Virus record (IMG/VR): IMGVR_UViG_3300021960_000193
Coordinates: 1-39,576 of that record
Direction: 5' to 3' (one strand)
DNA from: a virus
Length of the DNA: 39,576 bases
Positions 19,915 through 25,284 of this stretch are shown in pieces. The translations under genes and the position numbers were made by a program. The notes under the pieces are model-generated. The model saw nothing but the letters and a program-made list of their open reading frames with translations. It did not search any database and was not told where the DNA came from. Position 1 is the first letter of the stretch; each line of letters begins with the position of its first letter.

Positions 19915-20088
19915 TCACCACCTGTCAGGTCTACTTAAGTCCTCAACATATGCATCACAGTGTTCAGAACCCTCCAGGTTAAATAACTCCTTCCAGTCAA
20001 TCTGATGTGGGTCGAAGTCTGGAAATGCGCTAATGTCCAGAGTGATCCTATAACGCTGCTTCTGTGCTTGCTGATACGCAACTGACAT
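19915..20088 (-). CDS. Small hypothetical protein (57 aa)
   Basis: The ATG at 20088 has GGAG at 7-nt spacing and gives MSVAYQQAQKQRYRITLD. The protein continues with a Pro/Asp segment (ISAFPDFDPHQIDWKELF) and an acidic C-terminus. A longer in-frame start would cross the promoter and lacks a ribosome site. A strong sigma70 promoter lies about 30 nt upstream. Function unknown. Confidence 0.78.
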   Translation of the reverse strand: MSVAYQQAQKQRYRITLDISAFPDFDPHQIDWKELFNLEGSEHCDAYVEDLSRPDRW

Positions 20089-20116
20089 AAGTTCGCTCCG
20101 TGAGTGTACTGAAAGT

Positions 20117-20145
20117 ATTGTAAGATAGCAGAGTGAAACTGTCAA
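20117..20145 (-). promoter_or_regulatory. Sigma70-type promoter, with a late-like octamer just upstream
   Basis: The minus strand has TTGACA (20145-20140), a 17-nt spacer and TACAAT (20122-20117), with GGAG and the ATG at 20088 downstream. A T4-late-like CATAAATA lies at 20165-20158, so this gene may have both early- and late-type promoters; the late one is less certain. Confidence 0.75.
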
Positions 20146-20219
20146 TAAGACTGTGCATATTTATGAGAGGTGCTTATACTTTTTGAGGGTATTGTGAGGA
20201 TTTTGTAATGGCGGGGTGC

Positions 20220-20248
20220 TTGACATTTCTGCGGGTTGATGATAGAGT
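20220..20248 (+). promoter_or_regulatory. Promoter-like sequence on the opposite strand
   Basis: The plus strand has TTGACA (20220-20225), a 17-nt spacer and TAGAGT (20243-20248). It points toward the hairpin and terminator, against all genes. The -10 matches at only four of six positions. Confidence 0.4.
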
Positions 20249-20372
20249 GCGGGGTAAGATCACAAGACTCTGACACATTTAGAGAGACATAAATGAGGGG
20301 AATTGAGTACACTTATCAGAAGGTTTTAGAGGTGCTTAAATCTACCTTATTCTCAACAATAACCCCTATTGA

Positions 20373-20400
20373 TTCTCAATAAAACAACACTTATTGAGAA
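20373..20400. repeat. Perfect AT-rich inverted repeat
   Basis: TTCTCAATAA at 20373-20382 and TTATTGAGAA at 20391-20400 form a perfect 10-bp stem around an 8-nt loop. A partial third copy (TTCTCAACAATAA) precedes it at about 20350. It may be an operator or RNA structure. Confidence 0.75.
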
Positions 20401-20464
20401 CAGTATAACAAACTCATATACATTAATTAATACATTTTTAATTGATTTTAACCATAAAAACAAT

Positions 20465-20490
20465 AAAAAAGGGGGTAAAATGCCCCCTTT
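20465..20490 (-). terminator. Rho-independent terminator after the 54-aa membrane protein gene
   Basis: On the minus strand an 8-bp stem AAAGGGGG/CCCCCTTT with a 7-nt loop runs into six T residues. It lies 16 nt past the stop of the gene at 20506. Confidence 0.9.
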
Positions 20491-20505
20491 GTGGATTATA
20501 TTCAA

Positions 20506-20670
20506 TTAGCGTGATGTTCGTTGAATAAGATCACCAGTCAAGTGAAATGCTTCGCCAGTGTTGTAACGAACGCTAGGAAAAAGAAGGAAGGAAACAATGA
20601 AGATAATGCCAATGATTTTCACTTTCTTTGAGTTAATTGGTTTGAATGTGAGATACTTTCTTCTGGACAT
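20506..20670 (-). CDS. Small membrane protein (54 aa)
   Basis: A 54-residue protein begins MSRRKYLTFKPINSKKVK, followed by one hydrophobic segment (IIGIIFIVSFLLF, about residues 19-31) and a polar C-terminus. The positive N-terminus suggests an N-in orientation in the host membrane. It starts 4 nt after the stop of the 111-residue gene and is followed by a strong terminator, so it closes that unit. Confidence 0.8.
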   Translation of the reverse strand: MSRRKYLTFKPINSKKVKIIGIIFIVSFLLFPSVRYNTGEAFHLTGDLIQRTSR

Positions 20671-20674
20671 TTAA

Positions 20675-21010
20675 TCAAGCAAAGCGATAAGCACCATTCC
20701 ACATTGTGACTTCATTGTTGTCACGAACATACCAAACATGTTGCTTCTGAAAGATACCATCAGTCAGTGCATTACAGAACTCATTGATGAGAACATTCAA
20801 GCGAGATTTGGTAGTGTTCGATTCCCAACCTCCATCAAATACAGTCAGAGAAGTATCATCAACTTCAGCGATCAGATTATCATGAAGAAAGACAGAAGTT
20901 ACAACACATTTTTTATCATCATTGAAGAAGTTGATGATTTTAGTATTGTCAGACTTCCAATCAGTTTCAGACTTGATCGCTTCAATCATTTGGCGTTCGA
21001 TCTTACGCAT
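20675..21010 (-). CDS. Conserved cyanophage protein (111 aa), MRKIERQM family
   Basis: Begins MRKIERQMIEAIKSETDWKS and contains FDGGWESNTTKSRLNVL and FQKQHVWYV. These are hallmarks of a short protein family I recall in many cyanomyoviruses. The start follows an A-rich leader (ACTCAAAAAACTCAA) downstream of a repeated element rather than a Shine-Dalgarno site. Soluble, beta-rich by pattern. Function unknown. Confidence 0.88.
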   Translation of the reverse strand: MRKIERQMIEAIKSETDWKSDNTKIINFFNDDKKCVVTSVFLHDNLIAEVDDTSLTVFDGGWESNTTKSRLNVLINEFCNALTDGIFQKQHVWYVRDNNEVTMWNGAYRFA

Positions 21011-21034
21011 TTGAGTTTTTTGAGTGAGTGTTGT

Positions 21035-21071
21035 GCTTATGTAACTGGGACACTTTGAACGTCCCCCCTTT
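21035..21071 (-). repeat. Repeated leader element, copy 2
   Basis: Minus-strand AAAGGGGGGACGTTCAAAG, then TGTCCC and a CATAAGC tail. GGGAC and GTCCC can pair. It lies 8 nt after the stop at 21079 and 25 nt before the ATG at 21010. Confidence 0.88.
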
Positions 21072-21078
21072 GGATTAC

Positions 21079-21261
21079 TTAATGACGATCACTAATGTTC
21101 CAGGAAGTTGTGGGGGTATGTGATACAATACCAGCGCGAACTTTAGTGCGATAGTCTTGCTGTTCTTTCAACTGTTTCATATACTGTTGCATTGCAATTT
21201 GCACCGCAGGATCATTCTTTGCAGTGTCATTAAGTATAAACATATCAGTAGCGATTGTCAT
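21079..21261 (-). CDS. Small hypothetical protein (60 aa)
   Basis: The ATG at 21261 gives MTIATDMFILNDTAKNDPAV and a Gln/Lys-rich helix with MQQYMKQLKEQQDYRTK. It overlaps the preceding gene by 17 nt. A longer in-frame start at 21306 would overlap by 62 nt and is less likely. No strong ribosome site is seen for either. Function unknown. Confidence 0.68.
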   Translation of the reverse strand: MTIATDMFILNDTAKNDPAVQIAMQQYMKQLKEQQDYRTKVRAGIVSHTPTTSWNISDRH

Positions 21262-21433
21262 TGTTGAAAGGTGCATAAACTGCTTCAACTTCATCCCATT
21301 GAGCATCAGTCAGACTACCAACTTGTGCTTCCATGAAGTCATAAACCATACACCAATCTGCATCCATTTCATCAATGAATTGAGGGAGAGATTCGAGAGC
21401 AGAGTTAAAGATTTGCATTTGAGTGTCATTCAT
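21245..21433 (-). CDS. Small acidic protein (62 aa) starting inside the repeat
   Basis: The chosen ATG lies in the tail of repeat copy 3 and gives MNDTQMQIFNSALESLPQF. A start five codons later (MQIF) follows an ACTCAA leader like that of the 111-residue gene and is an alternative. An upstream in-frame start at 21484 would translate the whole repeat and is rejected. The protein is acidic, with several Trp and Tyr residues, and ends YAPFNNDNRY. Function unknown. Confidence 0.7.
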   Translation of the reverse strand: MNDTQMQIFNSALESLPQFIDEMDADWCMVYDFMEAQVGSLTDAQWDEVEAVYAPFNNDNRY

Positions 21434-21464
21434 ACTACTAGCACACTTTAAGCGTCCCCCCTTT
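21434..21464 (-). repeat. Repeated leader element, copy 3
   Basis: Minus-strand AAAGGGGGGACGCTTAAAG, then TGTGCTAGTAGT. The right arm has changed to GTGTGCT, so the stem has a mismatch. The next three bases are the ATG of the downstream gene. Confidence 0.88.
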
Positions 21465-21480
21465 GGATTAAGTAGTGAGA

Positions 21481-21720
21481 TCATTTAACATTCTCCATAA
21501 GATCGCTTAACACTTCCTCATCATAAAGATCTAGAATTTCTTCCTTAATTTCTTCCTCACTGCAAGATTGGTAGGAATCCATTAACAAATCATGTGCTAA
21601 TGTCATCAGGGTATCCATATCCATATCCTCGATAATTCGCTCACAATAATTATACTTAAACTGTGCAAGTTGTTCGTTGTTCATCATCTTTTGGTGAAGG
21701 TAATCTTTGATCAATGACAT
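21481..21720 (-). CDS. Conserved acidic protein (79 aa)
   Basis: The ATG at 21720 overlaps the stop of the upstream gene (TGATG) and gives MSLIKDYLHQKMMNNEQL. The core QFKYNYCERIIEDMDMDTLM and the acidic end (EEEIKEEILDLYDEEVLSDL) match a helical family I recall in cyanomyophages. A start at MMNNEQ (21687) is possible. Many acidic side chains suggest a protein-binding or DNA-mimic character, which is speculation. Confidence 0.8.
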   Translation of the reverse strand: MSLIKDYLHQKMMNNEQLAQFKYNYCERIIEDMDMDTLMTLAHDLLMDSYQSCSEEEIKEEILDLYDEEVLSDLMENVK

Positions 21721-21971
21721 CAGCAAGCGCAGGCAAGTCCAGAGTTAAAGAGTTGCGGTTCAGTGTGCATATCAGTCACAATGTAACCATAACCATCAAC
21801 CCTAGAATCTACCTCACGTTGGAAATCTTTCTTGTTAATGTAACGCTTGGATTGCTTACAGTTGGAGAAAGTAACGATCTTCAACATCAAACGATTGTGA
21901 ATAGTTCCATCCACAAACTTAACAGGATAGAAATCAACAATCATATTAGCATCTTTGGAGGTGAGTTGCAT
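21720..21971 (-). CDS. Small hypothetical protein (83 aa)
   Basis: Begins MQLTSKDANMIVDFYPVKF and ends HTEPQLFNSGLACAC, with two cysteines in its last three residues. Alternating beta pattern, no membrane segment. It starts 20 nt after repeat copy 4 and is coupled to the next gene by TGATG. Function unknown. Confidence 0.78.
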   Translation of the reverse strand: MQLTSKDANMIVDFYPVKFVDGTIHNRLMLKIVTFSNCKQSKRYINKKDFQREVDSRVDGYGYIVTDMHTEPQLFNSGLACAC

Positions 21972-21990
21972 TTAAGAGAATTGCGATTGT

Positions 21991-22027
21991 GCTTATACTA
22001 CAGGGACACTTTGCGCGTCCCCCCTTT
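21991..22027 (-). repeat. Repeated leader element, copy 4
   Basis: Minus-strand AAAGGGGGGACGCGCAAAG, then TGTCCCTGTAGTATAAGC. GGGACGC pairs with GTGTCCC (one G-T wobble) around a 5-nt loop. This is one of the most complete copies. Confidence 0.92.
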
Positions 22028-22028
22028 C

Positions 22029-22364
22029 TTAACGCATCAGAGCAAGTGCATCATCTTCAGAGAGACAATCTTCAGGCAGTTGGAGATTGCGAGCGCAAGA
22101 AACTGCATCGACAAAATTATCAAACTGTGCAAAGGTTTTCTGATTACCAACCCAGCAACCTTTGTACTCATAGATCATATACTCAACTGCAAAAACATCC
22201 AGTTTAGTGTTACGATCTACACTGTGCTTGATGTACACTTTACCGTCAGGACGAGTGTACTTGTCAAACACATTGGAGCGGAAAGTACGCTTAAAGTCAG
22301 TAGCAAACTCTGCGGTGAGATCAATGCTTTGAGCGAAGAGATTAGCGAAGTGAGTGTTGTTCAT
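22029..22364 (-). CDS. Hypothetical protein (111 aa) starting inside the repeat
   Basis: The only ATG near the start of this frame lies within repeat copy 5 and gives MNNTHFANLFAQSIDLTAEF. The core has KVYIKHSVDRNTKLDVFAVEY followed by a Trp-containing beta segment, and the C-terminus SEDDALALMR is acidic. Function unknown. The position of the start shows that the repeat can contribute coding sequence. Confidence 0.8.
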   Translation of the reverse strand: MNNTHFANLFAQSIDLTAEFATDFKRTFRSNVFDKYTRPDGKVYIKHSVDRNTKLDVFAVEYMIYEYKGCWVGNQKTFAQFDNFVDAVSCARNLQLPEDCLSEDDALALMR

Positions 22365-22395
22365 ACTACTAGGACACTTTAGGCGTCCCCCCTTT
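22362..22395 (-). repeat. Repeated leader element, copy 5
   Basis: Minus-strand AAAGGGGGGACGCCTAAAG, then TGTCCTAGTAGTATG. The ATG of the 111-residue gene is the end of the element. The preceding gene stops 8 nt upstream. Confidence 0.92.
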
Positions 22396-22402
22396 GAATC
22401 AG

Positions 22403-22543
22403 TTAGAACTTTGCATTGACTCCTATTACTTTTGCTTTCGGATTACGCGCAACTGCTGTATCCTTTGCATCCTGATAGTTTGCTGCTTGTACTTCTTCAG
22501 TGAAGACTTTTCCAGCAACGTATAACTTAACTTCGTATTTCAT
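22403..22543 (-). CDS. Conserved small protein (46 aa), MKYEVKLYVAGK family
   Basis: A 46-residue frame runs from MKYEVKLYVAGKVFTEEV to AKVIGVNAKF. It matches a very short beta-rich protein I recall in many cyanomyoviruses (MKYEVKLYV, an alanine-rich middle such as YQDAKDTAVARNP). The start overlaps the upstream stop (ATGA), showing translational coupling. Function unknown. Confidence 0.85.
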   Translation of the reverse strand: MKYEVKLYVAGKVFTEEVQAANYQDAKDTAVARNPKAKVIGVNAKF

Positions 22544-22704
22544 ACAGAGGGATTAACAGAGATTTCTTTGATGTTGAGTCCACAGAGTTGATTGTAGACA
22601 CGATTCAGTATAAGTTTGTCCGCAGTCTTTGCTTTGGATTTCTCATACCAAATGGTCACACATCCGTCGTTGGTTTCAACTTGAACGCGATAGTTTTTAG
22701 TCAT
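22540..22704 (-). CDS. Small hypothetical protein (54 aa)
   Basis: A 54-residue frame begins MTKNYRVQVETNDGCVTIWY and ends NIKEISVNPSV. It is linked by ATGA overlaps to the 20-residue membrane peptide upstream and to the 46-residue gene downstream, forming a coupled chain. Beta-strand pattern at the N-terminus, basic middle. Function unknown. Confidence 0.78.
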   Translation of the reverse strand: MTKNYRVQVETNDGCVTIWYEKSKAKTADKLILNRVYNQLCGLNIKEISVNPSV

Positions 22705-22763
22705 TTGTTAAGCGGAGTGAAGAACCAAAGAATAATTAAAGAACCAAGGATTAGAGTTGTCAT
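22701..22763 (-). CDS. Membrane micropeptide (20 aa)
   Basis: The frame encodes MTTLILGSLIILWFFTPLNK, almost entirely one hydrophobic helix. Its ATG overlaps the stop of the 83-residue gene (TGATG), GGAGG lies 10 nt upstream, and its stop overlaps the next ATG. The coupling and ribosome site argue that it is translated despite its size. It is either a tiny membrane peptide or a translational link. Confidence 0.62.
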   Translation of the reverse strand: MTTLILGSLIILWFFTPLNK

Positions 22764-23014
22764 CAGTAGTGTGCCTCCGAAGAATCAACCAGATCAGAAT
22801 ACTTTGCAATGCCATCATAGCACTTCTTTGCCATCAGATCATCACGCTCATCAACATATTGCTTGAGAAACTCGAAGCAATACTTGATACGCAACTCAGG
22901 TGCGATTGCAGCGAGTTGTTGTTGCTGACGCTTCTGATAGTTTGCGTTGTATGCAAACATTTCACGATCTTCGAGAGAGATGTTGTGAAACTTGCGTTCG
23001 GTAGTGTTGTTCAT
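22763..23014 (-). CDS. Helical hypothetical protein (83 aa) starting inside the repeat
   Basis: The ATG at 23014 lies in the tail of repeat copy 6 and gives MNNTTERKFHNISLEDREMF. A long in-frame extension through the repeat (to 23056) is rejected. The middle is Gln-rich (YQKRQQQQLAAIAPELRIKY) and the rest charged and helical. The same N-terminal MNNT occurs in the otherwise unrelated 111-residue protein at 22029. Function unknown. Confidence 0.78.
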   Translation of the reverse strand: MNNTTERKFHNISLEDREMFAYNANYQKRQQQQLAAIAPELRIKYCFEFLKQYVDERDDLMAKKCYDGIAKYSDLVDSSEAHY

Positions 23015-23045
23015 ATTACTAGGACACTTTAGGCGTCCCCCCTTT
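23012..23045 (-). repeat. Repeated leader element, copy 6
   Basis: Minus-strand AAAGGGGGGACGCCTAAAG, then TGTCCTAGTAATATG. Nearly identical to copy 5, with the start codon of the downstream gene at its end. Confidence 0.92.
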
Positions 23046-23048
23046 GCA

Positions 23049-23246
23049 TTAGTCAAGATCTTTGCGAAGATATTCTACAATTCTTGAGAGATCTTCGATT
23101 GCAGTGTTCATTGCAGATTTAGAATAACCAGTCGCAAAAGGATAGGTTTTTTCATAATCATCAGAGGTATTATCTACCGCATAGCATACATTCACTGCAT
23201 TGGTGAGACTATCAATCACTCGGATCAGTTTATCATCAATTTGCAT
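23049..23246 (-). CDS. Small hypothetical protein (65 aa)
   Basis: The ATG at 23246 has GGAGG at 6-nt spacing and gives MQIDDKLIRVIDSLTNAVNV. The ATG just before it (23249) overlaps the upstream stop and is a possible alternative. Helical and amphipathic, ending IVEYLRKDLD. Function unknown. Confidence 0.75.
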   Translation of the reverse strand: MQIDDKLIRVIDSLTNAVNVCYAVDNTSDDYEKTYPFATGYSKSAMNTAIEDLSRIVEYLRKDLD

Positions 23247-23248
23247 CA

Positions 23249-23437
23249 TCAACCTCCGAACATTTCATCAAAGAGAGGAGTTTCGTCAAATTGTTTCATT
23301 TCACGAAGTGCAACAAGGTGCTGAATGTGTGCGTTCATTGCATCAATTTCTCGCTGCAACTTTTCCTTCTTGAAGTTAATCTCCATGATGGAGCGGTTAA
23401 TCTCAACTCGGTCCATTTGTGCGTTAGTGTCATTCAT
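23249..23437 (-). CDS. Coiled-coil protein (62 aa) starting inside the repeat
   Basis: Starts in repeat copy 7 as MNDTNAQMDRVEINRSIMEI; MDRVEI (23416) is an alternative start. Residues 8-48 have a strong coiled-coil pattern (FKKEKLQREIDAMNAHIQHL). The C-terminus ETPLFDEMFGG is coupled to the next gene. Probably an oligomerising small protein; function unknown. Confidence 0.78.
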   Translation of the reverse strand: MNDTNAQMDRVEINRSIMEINFKKEKLQREIDAMNAHIQHLVALREMKQFDETPLFDEMFGG

Positions 23438-23468
23438 ACTACTAGCACACTTTAAGCGTCCCCCCTTT
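23435..23468 (-). repeat. Repeated leader element, copy 7
   Basis: Minus-strand AAAGGGGGGACGCTTAAAG, then TGTGCTAGTAGTATG. It matches copy 3 exactly over the core, including the mismatch in the right arm. The upstream stop codon touches its first base. Confidence 0.92.
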
Positions 23469-23557
23469 CAATCATCGTTGGTGAAGTGCATTAAAATATA
23501 ATTAACTCCCACACCGATGATAGAACCAAGAAGGAAATATAGAACGAAAGTTGTCAT
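23468..23557 (-). CDS. Membrane micropeptide (29 aa)
   Basis: The frame encodes one hydrophobic helix, MTTFVLYFLLGSIIGVGVNY, and a short polar tail ending FTNDD. The ATG overlaps the stop of the 67-residue gene (ATGA). Same style as the 20-residue peptide at 22701 (both begin MTT). Function unknown. Confidence 0.65.
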   Translation of the reverse strand: MTTFVLYFLLGSIIGVGVNYILMHFTNDD

Positions 23558-23757
23558 CCCCAAGCACTCATAAACTCATCAAGATGATACACATCATCTG
23601 TACTGGTTTCTTCAATCAACTCATCATAACTCATTTCTTTCAACATTTCCAGGTATTCTTCAGGAGTTGCATCATTTTCTGGATCGAAATCATCATGACA
23701 TAACCACACATATTCATTGTAAAGTGCGTCGATTAGTTGTTCTTTTGATACAGTCAT
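23554..23757 (-). CDS. Conserved acidic protein (67 aa)
   Basis: Begins MTVSKEQLIDALYNEYVWLC and continues HDDFDPENDATPEEYLEMLK, a pattern I recall in cyanomyovirus small proteins. Strongly acidic and helical. It overlaps both neighbours by ATGA junctions, in a four-gene coupled chain (23927 to 23468). Function unknown. Confidence 0.82.
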   Translation of the reverse strand: MTVSKEQLIDALYNEYVWLCHDDFDPENDATPEEYLEMLKEMSYDELIEETSTDDVYHLDEFMSAWG

Positions 23758-23927
23758 TTTGCTTCCATTTTGTATTCGTACTTTTCTACCATTCTATCAC
23801 ATCCTTGACACCCTAATGCACTCCAACTGAAATGATAAACTCTTTTAATTTCACCACAATGAGGACATTGAAGTAGTCTACCATTGTTTCCAGTTCTTGA
23901 GGTTTTCTTGACAGGAATGAAGTTCAT
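23754..23927 (-). CDS. Zinc-ribbon-like small protein (57 aa)
   Basis: The ATG at 23927 gives MNFIPVKKTSRTGNNGRLLQ, then two CxxC pairs, CPHC and CQGC, separated by 17 residues (GEIKRVYHF...ALG). This is a compact zinc-ribbon layout seen in conserved cyanophage proteins. A longer in-frame start at 23966 would overlap the 122-residue gene. Probably nucleic-acid or protein binding; no target is evident. Confidence 0.82.
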   Translation of the reverse strand: MNFIPVKKTSRTGNNGRLLQCPHCGEIKRVYHFSWSALGCQGCDRMVEKYEYKMEAK

Positions 23928-23935
23928 TGTATCAA

Positions 23936-24304
23936 TCAACGAGCGTAAAGATAGGAACCTGCCCAATCACAACGCTCAAACATTTGCTCACGAGATTCAA
24001 TAATCAACACATTGTAACGCTCACCTTTAGCAGGTGCTTTTACACTGGCAGGTTTATACACAGAACCAGTCTTCTTATCAATGAAAGCGTGAATACTGTC
24101 ACGACGATCATCAATATGCATGAAGACTTTGTGATACTTACGACCCGAAGAATCAAGGGAGTAGAAGTAACCATCAGGAGCAGTCTGCTGGAGAGCATCA
24201 CACAGCATCAGACCATACTTAACAATGTTAAGTTCAATCGTGTTGCGGGCATCTTGCTGGGCAGCGTAGTCAGCGAAAGTTGTAGTCATTTCAGTTGTGC
24301 TCAT
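23936..24304 (-). CDS. Conserved hypothetical protein (122 aa)
   Basis: Two starts are possible: ATG at 24304, inside repeat copy 8 (MSTTEMTTTFADYAAQQ), or ATG at 24289 (MTTTFADY). The core has YGLMLCDALQQTAPDGYFY, RKYHKVFMHIDDRRDSIHAF and YKPASVKAPAKGERYN, a compact alpha/beta pattern I recall in a protein family shared by several cyanophages. A C-terminal Trp-Ala-Gly-Ser-Tyr-Leu-Tyr motif closes it. Function unknown. Confidence 0.82.
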   Translation of the reverse strand: MSTTEMTTTFADYAAQQDARNTIELNIVKYGLMLCDALQQTAPDGYFYSLDSSGRKYHKVFMHIDDRRDSIHAFIDKKTGSVYKPASVKAPAKGERYNVLIIESREQMFERCDWAGSYLYAR

Positions 24305-24335
24305 ACTATAAGGACACTTTGCACGTCCCCCCTTT
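24299..24335 (-). repeat. Repeated leader element, copy 8
   Basis: Minus-strand AAAGGGGGGACGTGCAAAG, then TGTCCTTATAGTATGAGC. GGGAC pairs with GTCCT with one wobble. It lies 3 nt after the upstream stop. Confidence 0.92.
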
Positions 24336-24338
24336 CAA

Positions 24339-25235
24339 TTACCATGCTTTCTCCATGATAAAGTTTGCACGGGAGAACTCTTCACGGTCAACTATTTTGA
24401 ACGTGCCAAACTTGTTGGTGATAACATAACCTTCATGCAGAGTTGGTTCATTACCAAGCAAGCAACCAATTTCATCAGTCTCATCAATGAAGCAGAACAT
24501 ATCATCCTTGATAGACTTAACGAGTCGCCACAATCTGATCAAGTTGATGTCACAATCGCATTTTTCTGCAATTTCATCTTCATTCACGGACTTTCCCTCA
24601 CGAATACAATCATTGATTGCCTTCTTGATCTTTGCTGCTTTAGTTTTATTCACGAACTCGCAGAGTGTAGACATCTGCTTGGCAAACTTACAAACTTCAT
24701 ACAAATCTTCGCGGTAAGGATACAATTCCACCGAAGGTTGCACAAACAAACACTTTTTAGTGCTGATGAGTTTGGATTGCAAAGGAAATGCATATGCATC
24801 GCGCAGATCATACAATGCATTGTAAATCGTGTGAGGTGCGATGATAATATCCTGAACAACTATTTCAGGAAAGATGTAAGTGATCGTGTTGGGGCGAAAA
24901 CTATCACTACCGCCATACCCAATAAAATCACCTTGAATGATAGACTTTGTGCGAGGAAGACAATCAAAGCAAGCGTGAAGAATACGCGCAACTTTACCCT
25001 CATAGTGCGAATCAATTTCTGCATGAGAATGTGCAATGCGAATCTTTACTTTATTGAAGACTGCTTTAGTGCCTACAAAGAATCTACCAGTCGCAGGATT
25101 AGTGCCCCAAACAATAGCAGGAGCGCCATCCATCTTGGTGCTGATGAAACTATCTTGCTCACAAAACCAATCAAGAGGTGATAGATCACCAGTCAAGATT
25201 ACGTCTTCTGGGTGTTCAAGATGGAGATTCTTCAT
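24339..25235 (-). CDS. Ligase-like covalent nucleotidyltransferase (298 aa)
   Basis: Residues 32-39 read STKMDGAP, a KxDG motif I with candidate nucleotide-accepting Lys34. It is followed by GRFFVGTKAVFNK and, at 101-108, QGDFIGYG, which resembles motif III. Near the C-terminus HEGYVI (267-272) resembles motif IV and TFKIVD (278-283) motif V. The order and spacing fit the polynucleotide ligase / RNA ligase superfamily, though no extra domain is present. It lies between repeat copies 8 and 9. Its substrate (nicked DNA, cleaved tRNA or other) cannot be read from the sequence. Motif V has one Lys instead of the usual KxK. Confidence 0.7.
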   Translation of the reverse strand: MKNLHLEHPEDVILTGDLSPLDWFCEQDSFISTKMDGAPAIVWGTNPATGRFFVGTKAVFNKVKIRIAHSHAEIDSHYEGKVARILHACFDCLPRTKSIIQGDFIGYGGSDSFRPNTITYIFPEIVVQDIIIAPHTIYNALYDLRDAYAFPLQSKLISTKKCLFVQPSVELYPYREDLYEVCKFAKQMSTLCEFVNKTKAAKIKKAINDCIREGKSVNEDEIAEKCDCDINLIRLWRLVKSIKDDMFCFIDETDEIGCLLGNEPTLHEGYVITNKFGTFKIVDREEFSRANFIMEKAW

Positions 25236-25245
25236 TGCGTTTCAG

Positions 25246-25281
25246 TCTATACTATAGGGACACTTTATGCGTCCCCCCTTT
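25246..25281 (-). repeat. Repeated leader element, copy 9
   Basis: Minus-strand AAAGGGGGGACGCATAAAG, then TGTCCCTATAGTATAGAC. The hairpin is complete. The ATG of the ligase-like gene follows 10 nt later, after GAAACGCA-type sequence and without a Shine-Dalgarno site. Confidence 0.92.
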
Positions 25282-25284
25282 GTG

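Larger units (their letters stand above)
20146..20505. other. 360-bp non-coding region between small-gene blocks
   Basis: No convincing gene. It contains a terminator next to the gene at 20506, a perfect 10-bp AT hairpin, a promoter-like pair on the plus strand and two copies of AGAGGTGCTTA(A/T)A (20165-20177 and 20329-20341). The second half is strongly AT-rich. On the minus strand there is an extended -10 (TGTTATACT) near 20410. It could hold a small RNA, a regulatory switch or an origin-like site. Confidence 0.6.

Noticed and set aside
20293-20382. 29-codon plus-strand frame (MRGIEYTYQKVLEVLKSTLF...)
   Set aside because: No clear ribosome site, its stop lies inside the AT hairpin, and it opposes every other gene; kept only as part of the non-coding region note.
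21245-21484. N-terminal extensions of small genes reading through the repeat (for example MISLLNPKGGRLKC... at 21484, MTNAKGGRLKC... at 23056)
   Set aside because: They translate the non-coding repeat and lack start signals; the ATG at the end of the repeat is preferred.
24435-25181. Long plus-strand frames such as 24435-25181 and 25917-26678
   Set aside because: They are antisense shadows of the ligase-like and helicase genes, with Cys/Ile-rich unlikely translations, no motifs and no ribosome sites.
25251-25262. ACTATAGGGACAC on the plus strand of some repeat copies resembles the T7 RNA polymerase promoter core
   Set aside because: The upstream half of the T7 promoter is absent, most copies have changed the GGG, the direction opposes all genes, and T4-like cyanophages do not use a T7-type polymerase.
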